DNA of 33,465 nt from Hyphomonadaceae bacterium (lineage in GTDB: Bacteria; Pseudomonadota; Alphaproteobacteria; Caulobacterales; Hyphomonadaceae). The stretch lies in NCBI GenBank assembly GCA_027485145.1, contig JAIXRO010000138.1, positions 1-33,465 on the forward strand. The letters are read 5' to 3'. Positions 16,540-24,740 of this stretch are shown here, piece after piece. The position numbers were made by a program, and so were the translations under genes. Position 1 is the stretch's first letter, and the number at the start of each line of letters is the position of its first letter. Below the pieces are notes generated by a model that worked only from the letters and a program-made list of their open reading frames with translations, had not been told where the DNA came from and did no database searches.

Positions 16540-17789
16540 CCGGAAACAGTCCGGCGCTCGACGCCGCCCTGAAGCGGTTCGAAGGCCTCTATCCCGCTGT
16601 GATCGAGCTCTCGCTCGGGCGTGTCCTTGCGGCGCTCGAAGCTCTCGGGCGTCCGCAGGACCGGCTGCCGCCCGTCATCCATGTGGCGGGCACCAATGGC
16701 AAGGGCTCCACCTGCGCCTTCATGCGGGCGATGGCGGAAGAGGCCGGTCTGTCCGTACACGTCTTTACCTCGCCGCACCTCGTTCGGTTCAATGAACGCA
16801 TCCGGCTGGCCGGCAAGCTGGTGGATGATGCGCGCCTGATCGGCTGGCTCGATCGCACCTTCGCGGCGATCGGCGGCGGCCAGATCACCCATTTTGAGGC
16901 GACCACGGCGGCGGCGATCCTTGCCTTCTCGGAAGTGCCGGCGGACGTCCTGATCCTCGAAGTGGGCCTCGGCGGCCGCTTCGACGCAACCAACGTGATC
17001 GACAGGCCGGCCCTGTCCGTGATCACGCCGGTCGATTTCGACCACAAGGCCTTCCTCGGCTCGGACCTGCGCTCGATTGCGGGCGAGAAGGCCGGCATCA
17101 TCAAGACGGGCCGGCCGGTTCTCTCGGCAATCCAGCGCAAGGTCTGCGATGACGTGATCACCAAGAAGGCCGCCGCCGAAGGTGCGCCGCTCTACCGCCT
17201 GAAGACGCACTTCGTCGACGCCATGCCGGAAGACCTTGCCCTGATCGGCGAGCACCAGCGCTCGAACGCCGCGCTCGCCGCGATGGCGATGCAGCTGTTC
17301 GGCAATTCAACGCGTATTTCGCAGGACGCGATCTTCCGCGGCGCGCGCTCGGCCACCTGGCCCGCCCGGATGCAGCGGCTGAAGCCCGGTCCGGTGACCG
17401 CGATGGCGGAAGGGCGCGAGGTCTGGCTCGATGGCGGGCACAATCCGCACGCCGCGCGGGCGATTGCGCGCCACCTCAAATCCCTCGGCGGCAAGACCGC
17501 CCTTGTCACCGCAATGCTCGCGAGCAAGGACTCGGTCGGCTTCTTCATGCCGTTCCGCTATCTCAAGCCGCCGGTGTTCACGCTGCCGAACGCGCCGGGC
17601 CATCTTGGGGCCGAGCCGATCCAGCTGGCCGACGCCGCGCACACGGCGGGGCTCACCGCCACAGCGTGCGAAAGTCTCGAGGCCGCCGTCGGCGCGGCCG
17701 CCGCGAGCGGCGCCGACCGGATCCTGATCTGCGGCTCGCTGTACCTTGCCGGAATCGTGCTGGGCGCGAACGACGAAGCGCCGGATTAG
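16536..17789 (+). CDS. folC: Dihydrofolate synthase / folylpolyglutamate synthase
   Basis: FolC adds glutamate to dihydropteroate and then to reduced folates, using ATP. The 417-residue protein has the Mur-ligase-type P-loop HVAGTNGKGST (residues 49-59), the folate-binding FTSPHLVRFNERI, VGLGGRFDATN and the C-terminal WLDGGHNPHA motif. The start is TTG, overlapping the accD stop as TTGA, so it is probably translated by coupling. The accD-folC order is common in alphaproteobacteria. Confidence 0.95.
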   Translation: MTGNSPALDAALKRFEGLYPAVIELSLGRVLAALEALGRPQDRLPPVIHVAGTNGKGSTCAFMRAMAEEAGLSVHVFTSPHLVRFNERIRLAGKLVDDARLIGWLDRTFAAIGGGQITHFEATTAAAILAFSEVPADVLILEVGLGGRFDATNVIDRPALSVITPVDFDHKAFLGSDLRSIAGEKAGIIKTGRPVLSAIQRKVCDDVITKKAAAEGAPLYRLKTHFVDAMPEDLALIGEHQRSNAALAAMAMQLFGNSTRISQDAIFRGARSATWPARMQRLKPGPVTAMAEGREVWLDGGHNPHAARAIARHLKSLGGKTALVTAMLASKDSVGFFMPFRYLKPPVFTLPNAPGHLGAEPIQLADAAHTAGLTATACESLEAAVGAAAASGADRILICGSLYLAGIVLGANDEAPD

Positions 17790-17956
17790 GTTTCAGTTCC
17801 GCTCATCCCCCGCGCAAAAAACGCCGCGCAAGGTTTCACTTATGCCTACGCTCGTGGGCGCTCCCCCAAAAAAACGGCGTTTCGAATCAACCGCCTGTAA
17901 AATACCTGCGCCGCGCCAATCCGCCCCGCCTCCCGCCGCGCGTATCCTGCGCCGTG

Positions 17957-18529
17957 ATGACCCAATCCCGTCCGCATCCCGAGCTCTGGACTCCCATCGC
18001 GCAGCTCCTCGCAGCGCTGCGCGCGCTCCTGCGCGCCACGGCGCCGGAGGCCTTCGCCGGAATCGCGCTCAGCGCCCGCGCGCAGCTGATCGCGCTCACG
18101 GCTCTCGTGCGCCGCTATATCCATGTCCTTGCCGCGGACCTGATCCTTCCGCAGCGCCGCCCGCCCGCGCCGGCGGCGGTGCATCCGGGCCCGCCGGCCC
18201 CCCGGCCGCGATCCACGCCGCGCTATCTCTTTCCCCTGATCGAGGTGCCGGCCGGCGCAAGCCGCCGCAGCGCCGGCGAAGACCCGCCCGAGCTGCAATG
18301 GGCGCTGCTTCTGGAAGCCGCCGCCCGCCTCGCCGAGGTGCTCGCCAACCCGGCGCCGCACGCGCGCCGCCTCGCCCGGCGCTTCGGCACGCTGCTGGTC
18401 CCCGGCCTGCGCGACCTGCCGGTGCCCTGGCATGTCGTGCGCCGTCTCGGCCCCGCCATGGACAATCTCCTGATGCGCCTCGACCAGGCCGCCCGGCCAC
18501 AGGCCTGGGCGGGGCTCGATACGTCGTGA
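17957..18529 (+). CDS. Unrecognised 190-residue protein
   Basis: I do not recognise this protein. From the ATG at 17957 it has an Ala/Leu/Arg-rich helical N-terminal half (residues about 10-65), a proline-rich linker (about 68-90) and a second helical half with PELQWALLLEAAARLAEVLANP and RRFGTLLVPGLRDLPVPWHV. There is no signal peptide or transmembrane segment. The open frame continues upstream to 17666 inside folC, but that part is not credible. The 167 bases before the start hold an 8-base inverted repeat (AAACGCCG at 17819 and CGGCGTTT at 17875) but no convincing terminator. Codon use fits the neighbours, so it is likely real. Confidence 0.6.
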   Translation: MTQSRPHPELWTPIAQLLAALRALLRATAPEAFAGIALSARAQLIALTALVRRYIHVLAADLILPQRRPPAPAAVHPGPPAPRPRSTPRYLFPLIEVPAGASRRSAGEDPPELQWALLLEAAARLAEVLANPAPHARRLARRFGTLLVPGLRDLPVPWHVVRRLGPAMDNLLMRLDQAARPQAWAGLDTS

Positions 18530-18631
18530 AGTCGCCCCACAGCATCCCCACGTCTCGCCTCCTCGCGCAATCGGGGAGGGCGCCGCGCGTGGCGTCTGGG
18601 TTGCGGCTTCAACCGCCGCGCCAAATTGACC

Positions 18632-18647
18632 CTGACGTAAGCGTCAA
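18632..18647. promoter_or_regulatory. Candidate operator before etfBA
   Basis: The sequence CTGACGTAAGCGTCAA contains the inverted repeat TGACG-N4-CGTCA, 81 bases before etfB. It overlaps the end of a TTGACC hexamer at 18626-18631 that could be a -35 element. Palindromes of this shape resemble sites of MerR- or TetR-type regulators of fatty-acid and branched-chain amino-acid catabolism (for example LiuR), which control etf genes in some proteobacteria. The link to a particular regulator is a guess. Confidence 0.35.
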
Positions 18648-18727
18648 CTCTTGCGCGCCGGGCTCCGCAACGGTAGGGACGGGCACCTTTTATTTCCACA
18701 ATCAGAAACCAGCCTGGGAGTGCCCGC

Positions 18728-19474
18728 ATGAAGGTCCTCGTGCCTGTCAAGCGCGTCATCGACTACAACGTGAAGGTCCGCGTGAAGCCGGACCAGACCG
18801 GCGTCGATCTCGCCAACGTCAAGATGTCGATGAATCCGTTCGACGAGATTTCGGTCGAAGAGGCCGTGCGCCTCAAGGAAGCCGGCGTCGCGACGGAGAT
18901 CGTCGTCGTCTCGATCGGCCCGCAGCAGGCACAGGAAACCATCCGCACCGCGCTCGCCATGGGCGCAGACCGCGGCATCCTGATCAAGACCGACGCCATG
19001 GTCGAACCGCTGGCAGTGGCGAAACTGCTCGCGAAGGTCGTCGGCGAAGAATCGCCGGACCTCGTGATCCTCGGCAAGCAGGCGATTGACGATGACAGCA
19101 ACCAGACCGGCCAGATGCTGGCCGCGCTGCTGGACTGGCCGCAGGGCACCTTTGCCTACAAGATCGAAAAGGACGGCGGCGCGCTGAAAGTCGTGCGCGA
19201 AGTCGATGGCGGCCTGCAGACCGTCAAGCTGACCCTGCCGGCCATCGTGACCGTGGACCTGCGCCTCAACGAGCCGCGCTATGCCTCGCTGCCGAACATC
19301 ATGAAAGCCAAGAAGAAAGAGATCGCCGAGAAATCGCCCGAGGCGTACGGCGTCGATATCTCGCCGCGCCTGACGGTGGTGAAGGTGACCGAGCCTGCGA
19401 CCCGCAGCGCCGGTGTGAAAGTTGAAGATGTGGCGGCCCTGGTCGCGAAACTCAAAACGGCAGGAGCTGTCTGA
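18728..19474 (+). CDS. etfB: Electron transfer flavoprotein subunit beta
   Basis: EtfB is one half of the heterodimer that takes electrons from acyl-CoA dehydrogenases and passes them to ETF-ubiquinone oxidoreductase. The 248-residue protein has the standard beginning [19 protein letters not shown], the AMP-binding [22 protein letters not shown] signature (reported here by its core [14 protein letters not shown]) and the ETF-beta tail. Length is normal. GGGAG precedes the ATG. The stop codon shares one base with the etfA start, so the pair is translationally coupled. Confidence 0.97.
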   Translation: MKVLVPVKRVIDYNVKVRVKPDQTGVDLANVKMSMNPFDEISVEEAVRLKEAGVATEIVVVSIGPQQAQETIRTALAMGADRGILIKTDAMVEPLAVAKLLAKVVGEESPDLVILGKQAIDDDSNQTGQMLAALLDWPQGTFAYKIEKDGGALKVVREVDGGLQTVKLTLPAIVTVDLRLNEPRYASLPNIMKAKKKEIAEKSPEAYGVDISPRLTVVKVTEPATRSAGVKVEDVAALVAKLKTAGAV

Positions 19475-20403
19475 TGGCCGTCCTCGTCATTGCAGAACAT
19501 GACAATGCAAACCTCTCGGATGCGACCGCGAAGGTCGTGACCGCCGCCGCGAAGTTCGGCAGCGATGTCGATGTGCTCGTCGCCGGTGAAGGCGCCGGCG
19601 CCGTCGCCGCAGCGGCTGCGCAGATCGCCGGTGTGCGCAAGGTCGTCCACGCCGATGGCGCCTCGCTGAAGAAGCAGTCCGCCGAAGCCATGGAAGCCCT
19701 CGTTGTGCCGATGATGGCCGGCTATGACGCCGTGTTCATCGCCGCCACCACCACGGGCAAGAACATCGCCCCGCGCATCGCCGCGAAACTGGATGTGATG
19801 CAGCTGTCCGAAATCGTGGAAGTGATTGATCCGTCCACGTTCGTTCGCCCGATCTATGCCGGCAACGCGATCATGACGGTCAAATCGTCGGACGCGAAAA
19901 AAGTGATCACCGTGCGCGGCACGGCCTTCCCGGCCGCCGCAGGCGGCGGCGCAGCGTCCGTCGAAACCGCGGCAGCGCCGGCAGGTCCGTTCAAGTCGGA
20001 ATTCGTCTCCGACGAGATGGTGAAATCCGACCGCCCGGAACTGACGGCCGCAAAGCGGATCGTCTCGGGCGGACGCGCGCTCGGCTCGTCCGACAAGTTC
20101 AAGGAAGTGATCATTCCGCTGGCAGACAAGCTCGGCGCCGCCGTTGGCGCCTCGCGCGCCGCCGTCGATGCGGGTTATGCCCCGAACGACTATCAGGTCG
20201 GCCAGACCGGCAAGATCGTCGCCCCAGAACTCTACGTCGCCGTCGGCATCTCGGGCGCCATCCAGCACCTTGCCGGGATGAAGGATTCCAAGATCATCGT
20301 CGCCATCAACAAGGACGAGGAGGCGCCGATCTTCCAGGTCGCCGATTACGGCCTCGTGGCGGATCTGTTCGTCGCCGTGCCGGAACTGACCAAGTCGCTC
20401 TAG
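19474..20403 (+). CDS. etfA: Electron transfer flavoprotein subunit alpha
   Basis: EtfA holds the FAD of the electron transfer flavoprotein. The 309-residue protein shows the C-terminal FAD domain with [48 protein letters not shown] and [11 protein letters not shown], and the expected length. It overlaps etfB by one base, and a strong terminator follows its stop by 19 bases. The etfB-etfA unit is therefore probably a two-gene transcript. Confidence 0.97.
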   Translation: MAVLVIAEHDNANLSDATAKVVTAAAKFGSDVDVLVAGEGAGAVAAAAAQIAGVRKVVHADGASLKKQSAEAMEALVVPMMAGYDAVFIAATTTGKNIAPRIAAKLDVMQLSEIVEVIDPSTFVRPIYAGNAIMTVKSSDAKKVITVRGTAFPAAAGGGAASVETAAAPAGPFKSEFVSDEMVKSDRPELTAAKRIVSGGRALGSSDKFKEVIIPLADKLGAAVGASRAAVDAGYAPNDYQVGQTGKIVAPELYVAVGISGAIQHLAGMKDSKIIVAINKDEEAPIFQVADYGLVADLFVAVPELTKSL

Positions 20404-20422
20404 GCAGTCGTGTTGCTGAAGC

Positions 20423-20452
20423 AAAAGCCCGCGCCGCGTGCGCGGGCTTTTT
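20423..20452 (+). terminator. Rho-independent terminator after etfA
   Basis: AAAAGCCCGCGC pairs with GCGCGGGCTTTT over 12 bases around the loop CGCGT and runs into further T residues. The arrangement is nearly symmetrical, so it could also stop transcription from the other strand. Confidence 0.92.
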
Positions 20453-20529
20453 CATTCCACCGCAAGCATCGGGTGGCAAGCGGCCTCTGCCGGGTGCGAG
20501 ATGGGGTTCCACAAACAAGGAGCACACCC

Positions 20530-21021
20530 ATGTCATTCACCATCACCGGATTGCCGCTGCAGACTTTCGCGCACCTGTTCGGCCTCAGCGACGAAGTCCT
20601 CCGCCTACAGAACATCGTTCGCAAGACGGCCGACGCAAAGCCGGGATATCCCTGCCGGATCACCCTGCAGGACGCCGAGCCGGGCGAGACCGTTCTCCTG
20701 CTGAACCATGAAAGCCACACCGTGCCCACGCCCTATGCCTCGCGTTATGCGATCTATGTTCGCGAAACGGCGTCAGACGCCGCGACGTTCCGGGATGAAC
20801 TGCCGCCCGTTTTCGCCAATCGTCCGATCGCGCTGCGGCTGTTCAATGCGGACGGCATGCTTCTGGGTGCCGACATGGGCGTCAATGCCGACGTGAAGGC
20901 CAAGATCGAACTGGCCTTTGGCCGCGAGGACGTTGCCTATATTCACGCGCACAATGCCATGCATGGGTGTTTTGCTGCGGAAATCAGACGAACGGACTCC
21001 CTGGAGTCAGCTTCGCTCTGA
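20530..21021 (+). CDS. DUF1203 family protein
   Basis: This 163-residue protein matches the DUF1203 family: FGLSD near the start, [16 protein letters not shown], a [12 protein letters not shown] strand, and the C-terminal [16 protein letters not shown] with conserved histidines and cysteine. The function of the family is not known to me. AAGGAG at 20517-20522 with 7-base spacing fixes the ATG at 20530 and argues against the open frame that continues to 20410 through the etfA terminator. It stands alone between that terminator and the dehydrogenase gene. Confidence 0.85.
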   Translation: MSFTITGLPLQTFAHLFGLSDEVLRLQNIVRKTADAKPGYPCRITLQDAEPGETVLLLNHESHTVPTPYASRYAIYVRETASDAATFRDELPPVFANRPIALRLFNADGMLLGADMGVNADVKAKIELAFGREDVAYIHAHNAMHGCFAAEIRRTDSLESASL

Positions 21022-21050
21022 TGTGCAAGGCAGGCCTGCAAACCAGCTCT

Positions 21051-21077
21051 TTGATGCGCTGCACAAAACGCTATAAC
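21051..21077 (+). promoter_or_regulatory. Possible promoter before the 3-hydroxybutyryl-CoA dehydrogenase gene
   Basis: TATAAC at 21072-21077 is a good -10-like hexamer in an otherwise GC-rich region. TTGATG at 21051-21056 could be the -35, but the spacing is 15 bases, shorter than usual. AAGGA at 21099-21103 is the Shine-Dalgarno sequence of the gene. Confidence 0.28.
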
Positions 21078-21111
21078 GAGCGCATTCAACACGTGTTCAA
21101 GGATCGCGGGC

Positions 21112-22002
21112 ATGGCGCAAGCCGGGACGGAAATCAGGACGGTCGGCATCATCGGAGCCGGGCAGATGGGCAACGGCATCGCGCATGTCTCGGCCCTCGC
21201 TGGATATGATGTCGTGCTGACGGACGTGTCGGCGGCCGCGCTCGAAAAGGGCGCGGCCACGATGGAAGCCAACATGCGCCGCCAGGTCGCGCGCGAGATC
21301 ATTACCGTCGAGGCAATGACGGCGGCGCTGAAGCGCGTGCGCGCCTCGACCGACATGAAATCCCAGGCCGGTTCCGATCTCGTTATCGAGGCAGCGACCG
21401 AGAAGCGCGAAATCAAGGAGCAGATCTTCCGGTCGATCTGCGAAGTCGTGCCGGCGCATACCTTCCTCGCAACCAATACATCGTCGATCTCGATCACGCG
21501 GCTCGCGTCGGTGACCGACCGGCCGGAACGGTTCATCGGGCTGCACTTCATGAACCCGGTGCCGCTGATGAAGCTGGTCGAGGTCATCCGCGGACTGAAT
21601 ACGGACCAGGAGACGTTCGAGACCGCGATCACGTTCGCGAAACGCATCGGCAAGACGACCACGAACGCCGAGGATTATCCCGCCTTCATCGTGAACCGCA
21701 TCCTGATGCCGATGATCAATGAGGCGGTTTATACGCTCTACGAGGGCGTCGGGAACGTCGAGTCGATCGATACGGCAATGCGCCTCGGGGCGAACCATCC
21801 GATGGGGCCTTTGCAACTCGCAGACTTTATCGGCCTCGATACGTGCCTTTCGATCATGCAGGTCCTGCATGACGGCCTTGCGGACACAAAATACCGCCCA
21901 TGCCCGTTGCTGGTGAAATTTGTCGAGGCCGGATGGCTGGGCAAGAAATCCGGGCGCGGCTTCTATGATTATTCCGGCGATCATCCGGTCCCGACCCGGT
22001 AG
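21112..22002 (+). CDS. hbd: 3-hydroxybutyryl-CoA dehydrogenase
   Basis: This enzyme interconverts acetoacetyl-CoA and 3-hydroxybutyryl-CoA with NAD(P), linked to fatty-acid or polyhydroxybutyrate metabolism. The 296-residue protein has the Rossmann GIIGAGQMGNGIA motif (13-25), the ATNTSS segment, the GLHFMNPVPLMKLVE signature with the catalytic His, and the C-terminal GPLQLADFIGLD and GWLGKKSGRGFYDY. It follows etfBA and DUF1203 on the same strand; hbd near etfBA is frequent in alphaproteobacteria and fits a shared role in acyl-CoA metabolism. Confidence 0.95.
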   Translation: MAQAGTEIRTVGIIGAGQMGNGIAHVSALAGYDVVLTDVSAAALEKGAATMEANMRRQVAREIITVEAMTAALKRVRASTDMKSQAGSDLVIEAATEKREIKEQIFRSICEVVPAHTFLATNTSSISITRLASVTDRPERFIGLHFMNPVPLMKLVEVIRGLNTDQETFETAITFAKRIGKTTTNAEDYPAFIVNRILMPMINEAVYTLYEGVGNVESIDTAMRLGANHPMGPLQLADFIGLDTCLSIMQVLHDGLADTKYRPCPLLVKFVEAGWLGKKSGRGFYDYSGDHPVPTR

Positions 22003-22015
22003 GCAGGCGGTCTCT

Positions 22016-22030
22016 TTAACCCTTCGTTTA
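22016..22030 (+). promoter_or_regulatory. Weak CtrA-box-like sequence
   Basis: TTAA-N7-TTTA lies 50 bases before the SNase-like gene. It matches the first half of the TTAA-N7-TTAAC CtrA consensus but not the second. A chance match is quite possible. Confidence 0.2.
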
Positions 22031-22046
22031 GGCCTGCCGGGCTCCT

Positions 22047-22069
22047 TGGACTTCGAAACCGAAGTTCCA
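22047..22069 (+). promoter_or_regulatory. Leader hairpin adjoining the SNase gene ribosome-binding site
   Basis: ACTTCG pairs with CGAAGT around the loop AAAC, extended by TGG/CCA past a one-base bulge. Its 3' edge touches the AGGAG Shine-Dalgarno sequence at 22069-22073. It could limit ribosome access. Confidence 0.3.
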
Positions 22070-22079
22070 GGAGTTTTCC

Positions 22080-22568
22080 ATGTCCGTCCGTACACCGCTG
22101 ACTTTCCTGGCCGGCGCCGGGGTTATGCTCACGATTGTGGCGGGCGGCGCGATCTACGCTTCCCGCGCGCCGGTGGCGGCAGCGGCGACATCCGCGTCAG
22201 TTGAAACTCCGCTGACGGTCTATTGGTCGGATGGCGATTCCGGGCGGCTTTCGGATGGCACGAAGTTCCGTCTGCACGGCATCGATTCGCCGGAGACGGG
22301 TTCAATGAAGCAGCGCGGCGGCGCGAAATGCGAAGCGGAGCGCGCGCTGGGATACAAGGCCAAGGAAGCGGCGCTGGAACTCACGCGCGGCAAGACCGTC
22401 ACCGTCAGTGAAACGAGGGGTAAGGACCGGTATGAGCGCACGGTGGTGCGGCTCGCAATCGGCGGAGAGGATGTCGCCGGCCTGCTCGTGGCGGGCGGCA
22501 CGCACCGGGCGTGGGATTATGACGGGCGTCAGAAAAAGCCCGATTGGTGCGCGGCAGCGGCCAGCTAG
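22080..22568 (+). CDS. Thermonuclease (SNase-like) family protein
   Basis: This 162-residue protein has an N-terminal signal or anchor segment (residues 7-37) and one staphylococcal-nuclease-like domain. Expected active-site residues are present: Asp51 in DGDS, Arg64 and Asp69 in FRLHGIDSPE, Glu72, and Arg120 in DRYERTV. It should therefore be an exported or periplasmic calcium-dependent nuclease cleaving DNA or RNA, though some family members act as scaffolds. Two cysteines (84 and 157) may form a disulfide. AGGAG with 6-base spacing supports the start. Its last 4 bases overlap the stop of the convergent dioxygenase gene. Confidence 0.88.
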   Translation: MSVRTPLTFLAGAGVMLTIVAGGAIYASRAPVAAAATSASVETPLTVYWSDGDSGRLSDGTKFRLHGIDSPETGSMKQRGGAKCEAERALGYKAKEAALELTRGKTVTVSETRGKDRYERTVVRLAIGGEDVAGLLVAGGTHRAWDYDGRQKKPDWCAAAAS

Positions 22569-23242
22569 GCGTCGGCCCAGCGGCGCAGCAGCGCGCCGAT
22601 GGATTTGTCGAGCGCGAGCAGCTCCGGCGCGTCTGCGGGCAGGCGGGCGGCCAGCGAGATCTTGAGGTTTTCGAGATCGAACAGGATGTCGCGCGCGGCG
22701 GCGTCCCGGATGCTGCTTTCGATCCAGCCGACGCAGGCAAGGCGCGTGCCGCGCGTCACAGGGCGGACTTGATGGATGGCGCCGGACGGGTAGAGGACAA
22801 GATCGCCGGCATCCGGCTTGGCGGTGTAGTTACCCGCGGGCGTGTCGATAACCAGTTCGCCGCCGTCATAGGTGGCCGGGTCTGACAGGAAGAGCGTGAA
22901 GGAAAGATCCGTACGCAGACGGCCCGCAGGGACCGGCATCAGCGCGTTGTCGACGTGGCGGCCGTAATGTCCGCCATCTTCGGTCCGGCTGACAAGGAGG
23001 CGCGAGAAGCGGCGAGGGCGAGCCGCTGCGCGCAGGACCGCGTGGCCGGAGATGTCATCCAGCAGGGCCGCGTGCAGCGCTTCGCCCGCTTCGGATCGCA
23101 GGTCAGCCTGTAGATTGTGTTTCACGGCGCGGGCCCGGCCGCCAGCGGTCAACTCTCCCGGTTGCCAGGTCAGCGTCTCGGCAGCCGACAACACACTGGC
23201 CAACGTGTCGAGCGAGAGGACATTGGCGAGTGTGAGGTACAT
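22565..23242 (-). CDS. piuC: PiuC/YbiX-type Fe(II)-dependent PKHD hydroxylase
   Basis: The 225-residue protein is a 2-oxoglutarate/Fe(II) dioxygenase of the PKHD type. The iron triad is visible: His96 and Asp98 in GRHVDNA, and His157 in SGAIHQVRPVTRGTR, with Arg167 the expected 2-oxoglutarate ligand. FTLFLSDPATYDGGEL is a family motif. PiuC-type genes usually sit beside siderophore-receptor genes and respond to iron; the natural substrate is not established. Here a Fur-box-like sequence lies just upstream, in the gap to the divergent lipoprotein gene, which agrees with iron control. No TonB receptor is present in the window. Confidence 0.93.
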   Translation of the reverse strand: MYLTLANVLSLDTLASVLSAAETLTWQPGELTAGGRARAVKHNLQADLRSEAGEALHAALLDDISGHAVLRAAARPRRFSRLLVSRTEDGGHYGRHVDNALMPVPAGRLRTDLSFTLFLSDPATYDGGELVIDTPAGNYTAKPDAGDLVLYPSGAIHQVRPVTRGTRLACVGWIESSIRDAAARDILFDLENLKISLAARLPADAPELLALDKSIGALLRRWADA

Positions 23243-23259
23243 GATGCCGCGCTGCTAAA

Positions 23260-23280
23260 ACTGAGAATGACTTGCAAACA
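23260..23280. promoter_or_regulatory. Fur-box-like operator between piuC and a lipoprotein gene
   Basis: TGAGAATGACTTGCAAA (23262-23278) closely resembles Fur boxes of the TGAGAATnATTTGCAA type found upstream of iron-uptake genes in proteobacteria. It lies in the 88-base divergent region, 18 bases from the piuC start and overlapping a possible -35 (TTGCAA, 23272-23277) of the lipoprotein gene, with CATAGA 16 bases on as the -10. This is a suitable position for repression of both genes. Confidence 0.62.
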
Positions 23281-23330
23281 GCAGCCTAGCGGGCATAGAC
23301 TGAGGGTGCAATTCATTCCGGAGACCTGAC

Positions 23331-24125
23331 ATGAACTTCGTACCCAAGCGCTGGATGGGGCTCGGCCTCGGTGCGGCTCTGATCGGCGCGGCAAGTCTTT
23401 CGGCCTGCGGCGGTGAGGGCGGCGAGGCCAGCGCGCCGGTTGCGGCGCAATCCGCCGGTGACGCCCATGCCGGCCACGGTGAAGGCGGCGAAGGCGGGGA
23501 AGGCGAGGGTGCGTTTCCCCGTCTGGATGCCACCTCGGCATTGCCAGTCGAAAAGCGGCTGGCCTTCATGTCCGGACACGTCGCGGCGGGGCTGGCGCTT
23601 TATCGCGCGGGAGCGCCGGGCGAAGCGGCGCCGCACCTGCTGCATCCGGTTTCGGAGACGCATGCCGACGAGCGCGCCGGGCTGGATGCGCTCGGCTTCA
23701 AGCCGGAGGTGTTCGAACAGGTCTCGGCAGCGCTCGAGGCGGGAAAACCCGCCGAAGAGATCGAACCCCTTCTGGCCGAGGCTGAAGCCAATCTGAAGGC
23801 CATGCGCGAGGCGGCCGGCGGGACGCCGAAGGAGCTCATCGAATACCTGATGAAGACGACGGCGGACGAATTTGATGCGGGTGTCGATAACGGCGAGATC
23901 GTCAACGCGGGCGAGTTCCAGGATGCCTACGGCTTTGCGGTGGTCGCGCGCGACATTGCCAGCGCGCAGGATCCGGCCGTCTACGGCGACCTGAAGCTGG
24001 AACTGGACCTGCTGGTGCTGATGTGGACCGGCAAGGCCCCGCTGGCAGCCTCGACCCCGGCGCCCGAATCCGAGATGGCATTGCAGCTCGCGCGGGTGAA
24101 AACCGCCCTAGCGGCCCTGCCTTAG
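23331..24125 (+). CDS. Putative iron-regulated lipoprotein with conserved histidines
   Basis: This 264-residue protein starts with a lipoprotein signal, with lipobox SLSAC and lipidated Cys26. A Gly/Glu/His-rich linker (residues about 43-60, DAHAGHGEGGEGG) follows. The body begins with a helical segment in which His83, His102, His105 and His111 are spaced as in a metal-binding site (GHVAAGLALYRAG, then APHLLHPVSETHADERAG). I cannot name the family with certainty; the helical, histidine-bearing body suggests periplasmic metal handling of the imelysin/EfeO kind, but this is inference. GGAGA precedes the ATG. The Fur-box-like site shared with piuC supports an iron link. Its last 18 bases overlap the convergent thioredoxin gene. 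Confidence 0.72.
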   Translation: MNFVPKRWMGLGLGAALIGAASLSACGGEGGEASAPVAAQSAGDAHAGHGEGGEGGEGEGAFPRLDATSALPVEKRLAFMSGHVAAGLALYRAGAPGEAAPHLLHPVSETHADERAGLDALGFKPEVFEQVSAALEAGKPAEEIEPLLAEAEANLKAMREAAGGTPKELIEYLMKTTADEFDAGVDNGEIVNAGEFQDAYGFAVVARDIASAQDPAVYGDLKLELDLLVLMWTGKAPLAASTPAPESEMALQLARVKTALAALP

Positions 24126-24698
24126 GGCCGCATCGATAAACTGCACGGCTTCAAGTGAGGCCCAGTCGGCCTCGCCCGACAGGCGCGCAAGTTCGGCGCC
24201 GTCCGGTCCGTAGAGGATGGTGGTCGGGAAGCCCTGAACATTGGCGCCATAGACGATGTCGCCGCGGTCGAGCGGGGCGTGCCGGAAGGTGATGTTGGCG
24301 GCGCCGAGTTCGGTCAGCCGCTGACGGGCGAACGCGACGTCTTCCTCCGAATCGATACTGATGGCGACGACTTCAAAAGCGTCGCTGCCGCGCGCGGCCT
24401 GCAGGGCGCCGAGGGATGGCATTTCCTGCTCGCAAGGCGGGCACCAGGTCGCCCAGTAGTTCACGAGGATCGTCTTGCCCTTGAAGCTCGCGAGATCTGC
24501 CTCGCTCCCGTCGGCGAGCGTGAAGGTGCCGGAGGGGGCAAGCTGGCCGGCGGACGCGAAGTCCACCTTCTCCAGCGTGCCCTTCGCATACCGCTCCAGC
24601 GGGTTGACGGGTGGTTTGCCACCGGCTGCGCTCATCAGCACATAGACAATCGCGGCGACGGCGACCAAGAAGAGGCCGGCAAAGGCATAACGTATCAT
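24108..24698 (-). CDS. Membrane-anchored TlpA/ResA-type thioredoxin
   Basis: The 196-residue protein has an N-terminal membrane anchor (residues 3-22) and a periplasmic thioredoxin-like domain with WATWCPPCE (Cys86 and Cys89) and the cis-proline segment GFPTT near 158. Proteins of this type reduce disulfides in the periplasm, often for cytochrome c or copper-centre maturation. The open frame extends far upstream across argH, but that part is an antisense artefact; the ATG at 24698 gives a family-normal length. It is divergent from argH across 42 bases. Upstream position next to argH is seen in several alphaproteobacteria. Confidence 0.92.
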   Translation of the reverse strand: MIRYAFAGLFLVAVAAIVYVLMSAAGGKPPVNPLERYAKGTLEKVDFASAGQLAPSGTFTLADGSEADLASFKGKTILVNYWATWCPPCEQEMPSLGALQAARGSDAFEVVAISIDSEEDVAFARQRLTELGAANITFRHAPLDRGDIVYGANVQGFPTTILYGPDGAELARLSGEADWASLEAVQFIDAALRQGR

Positions 24699-24727
24699 TG
24701 GGGCGCGCGCTCCGAGGGGCCGATAAC

Positions 24728-24732
24728 GAGGG
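24728..24732 (+). promoter_or_regulatory. Shine-Dalgarno deciding the argH start
   Basis: GAGGG lies 8 bases before the ATG at 24741 but only 2 bases before the in-frame ATG at 24735. The spacing favours the second ATG and a protein starting [14 protein letters not shown]. Confidence 0.55.
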
Positions 24733-24740
24733 ATATGGCG

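Noticed and set aside
17819..17882. AAACGCCG/CGGCGTTT pair after folC as a terminator
   Set aside because: The arms are 48 bases apart with no T-run after the second arm, so a stable terminator hairpin is unlikely.
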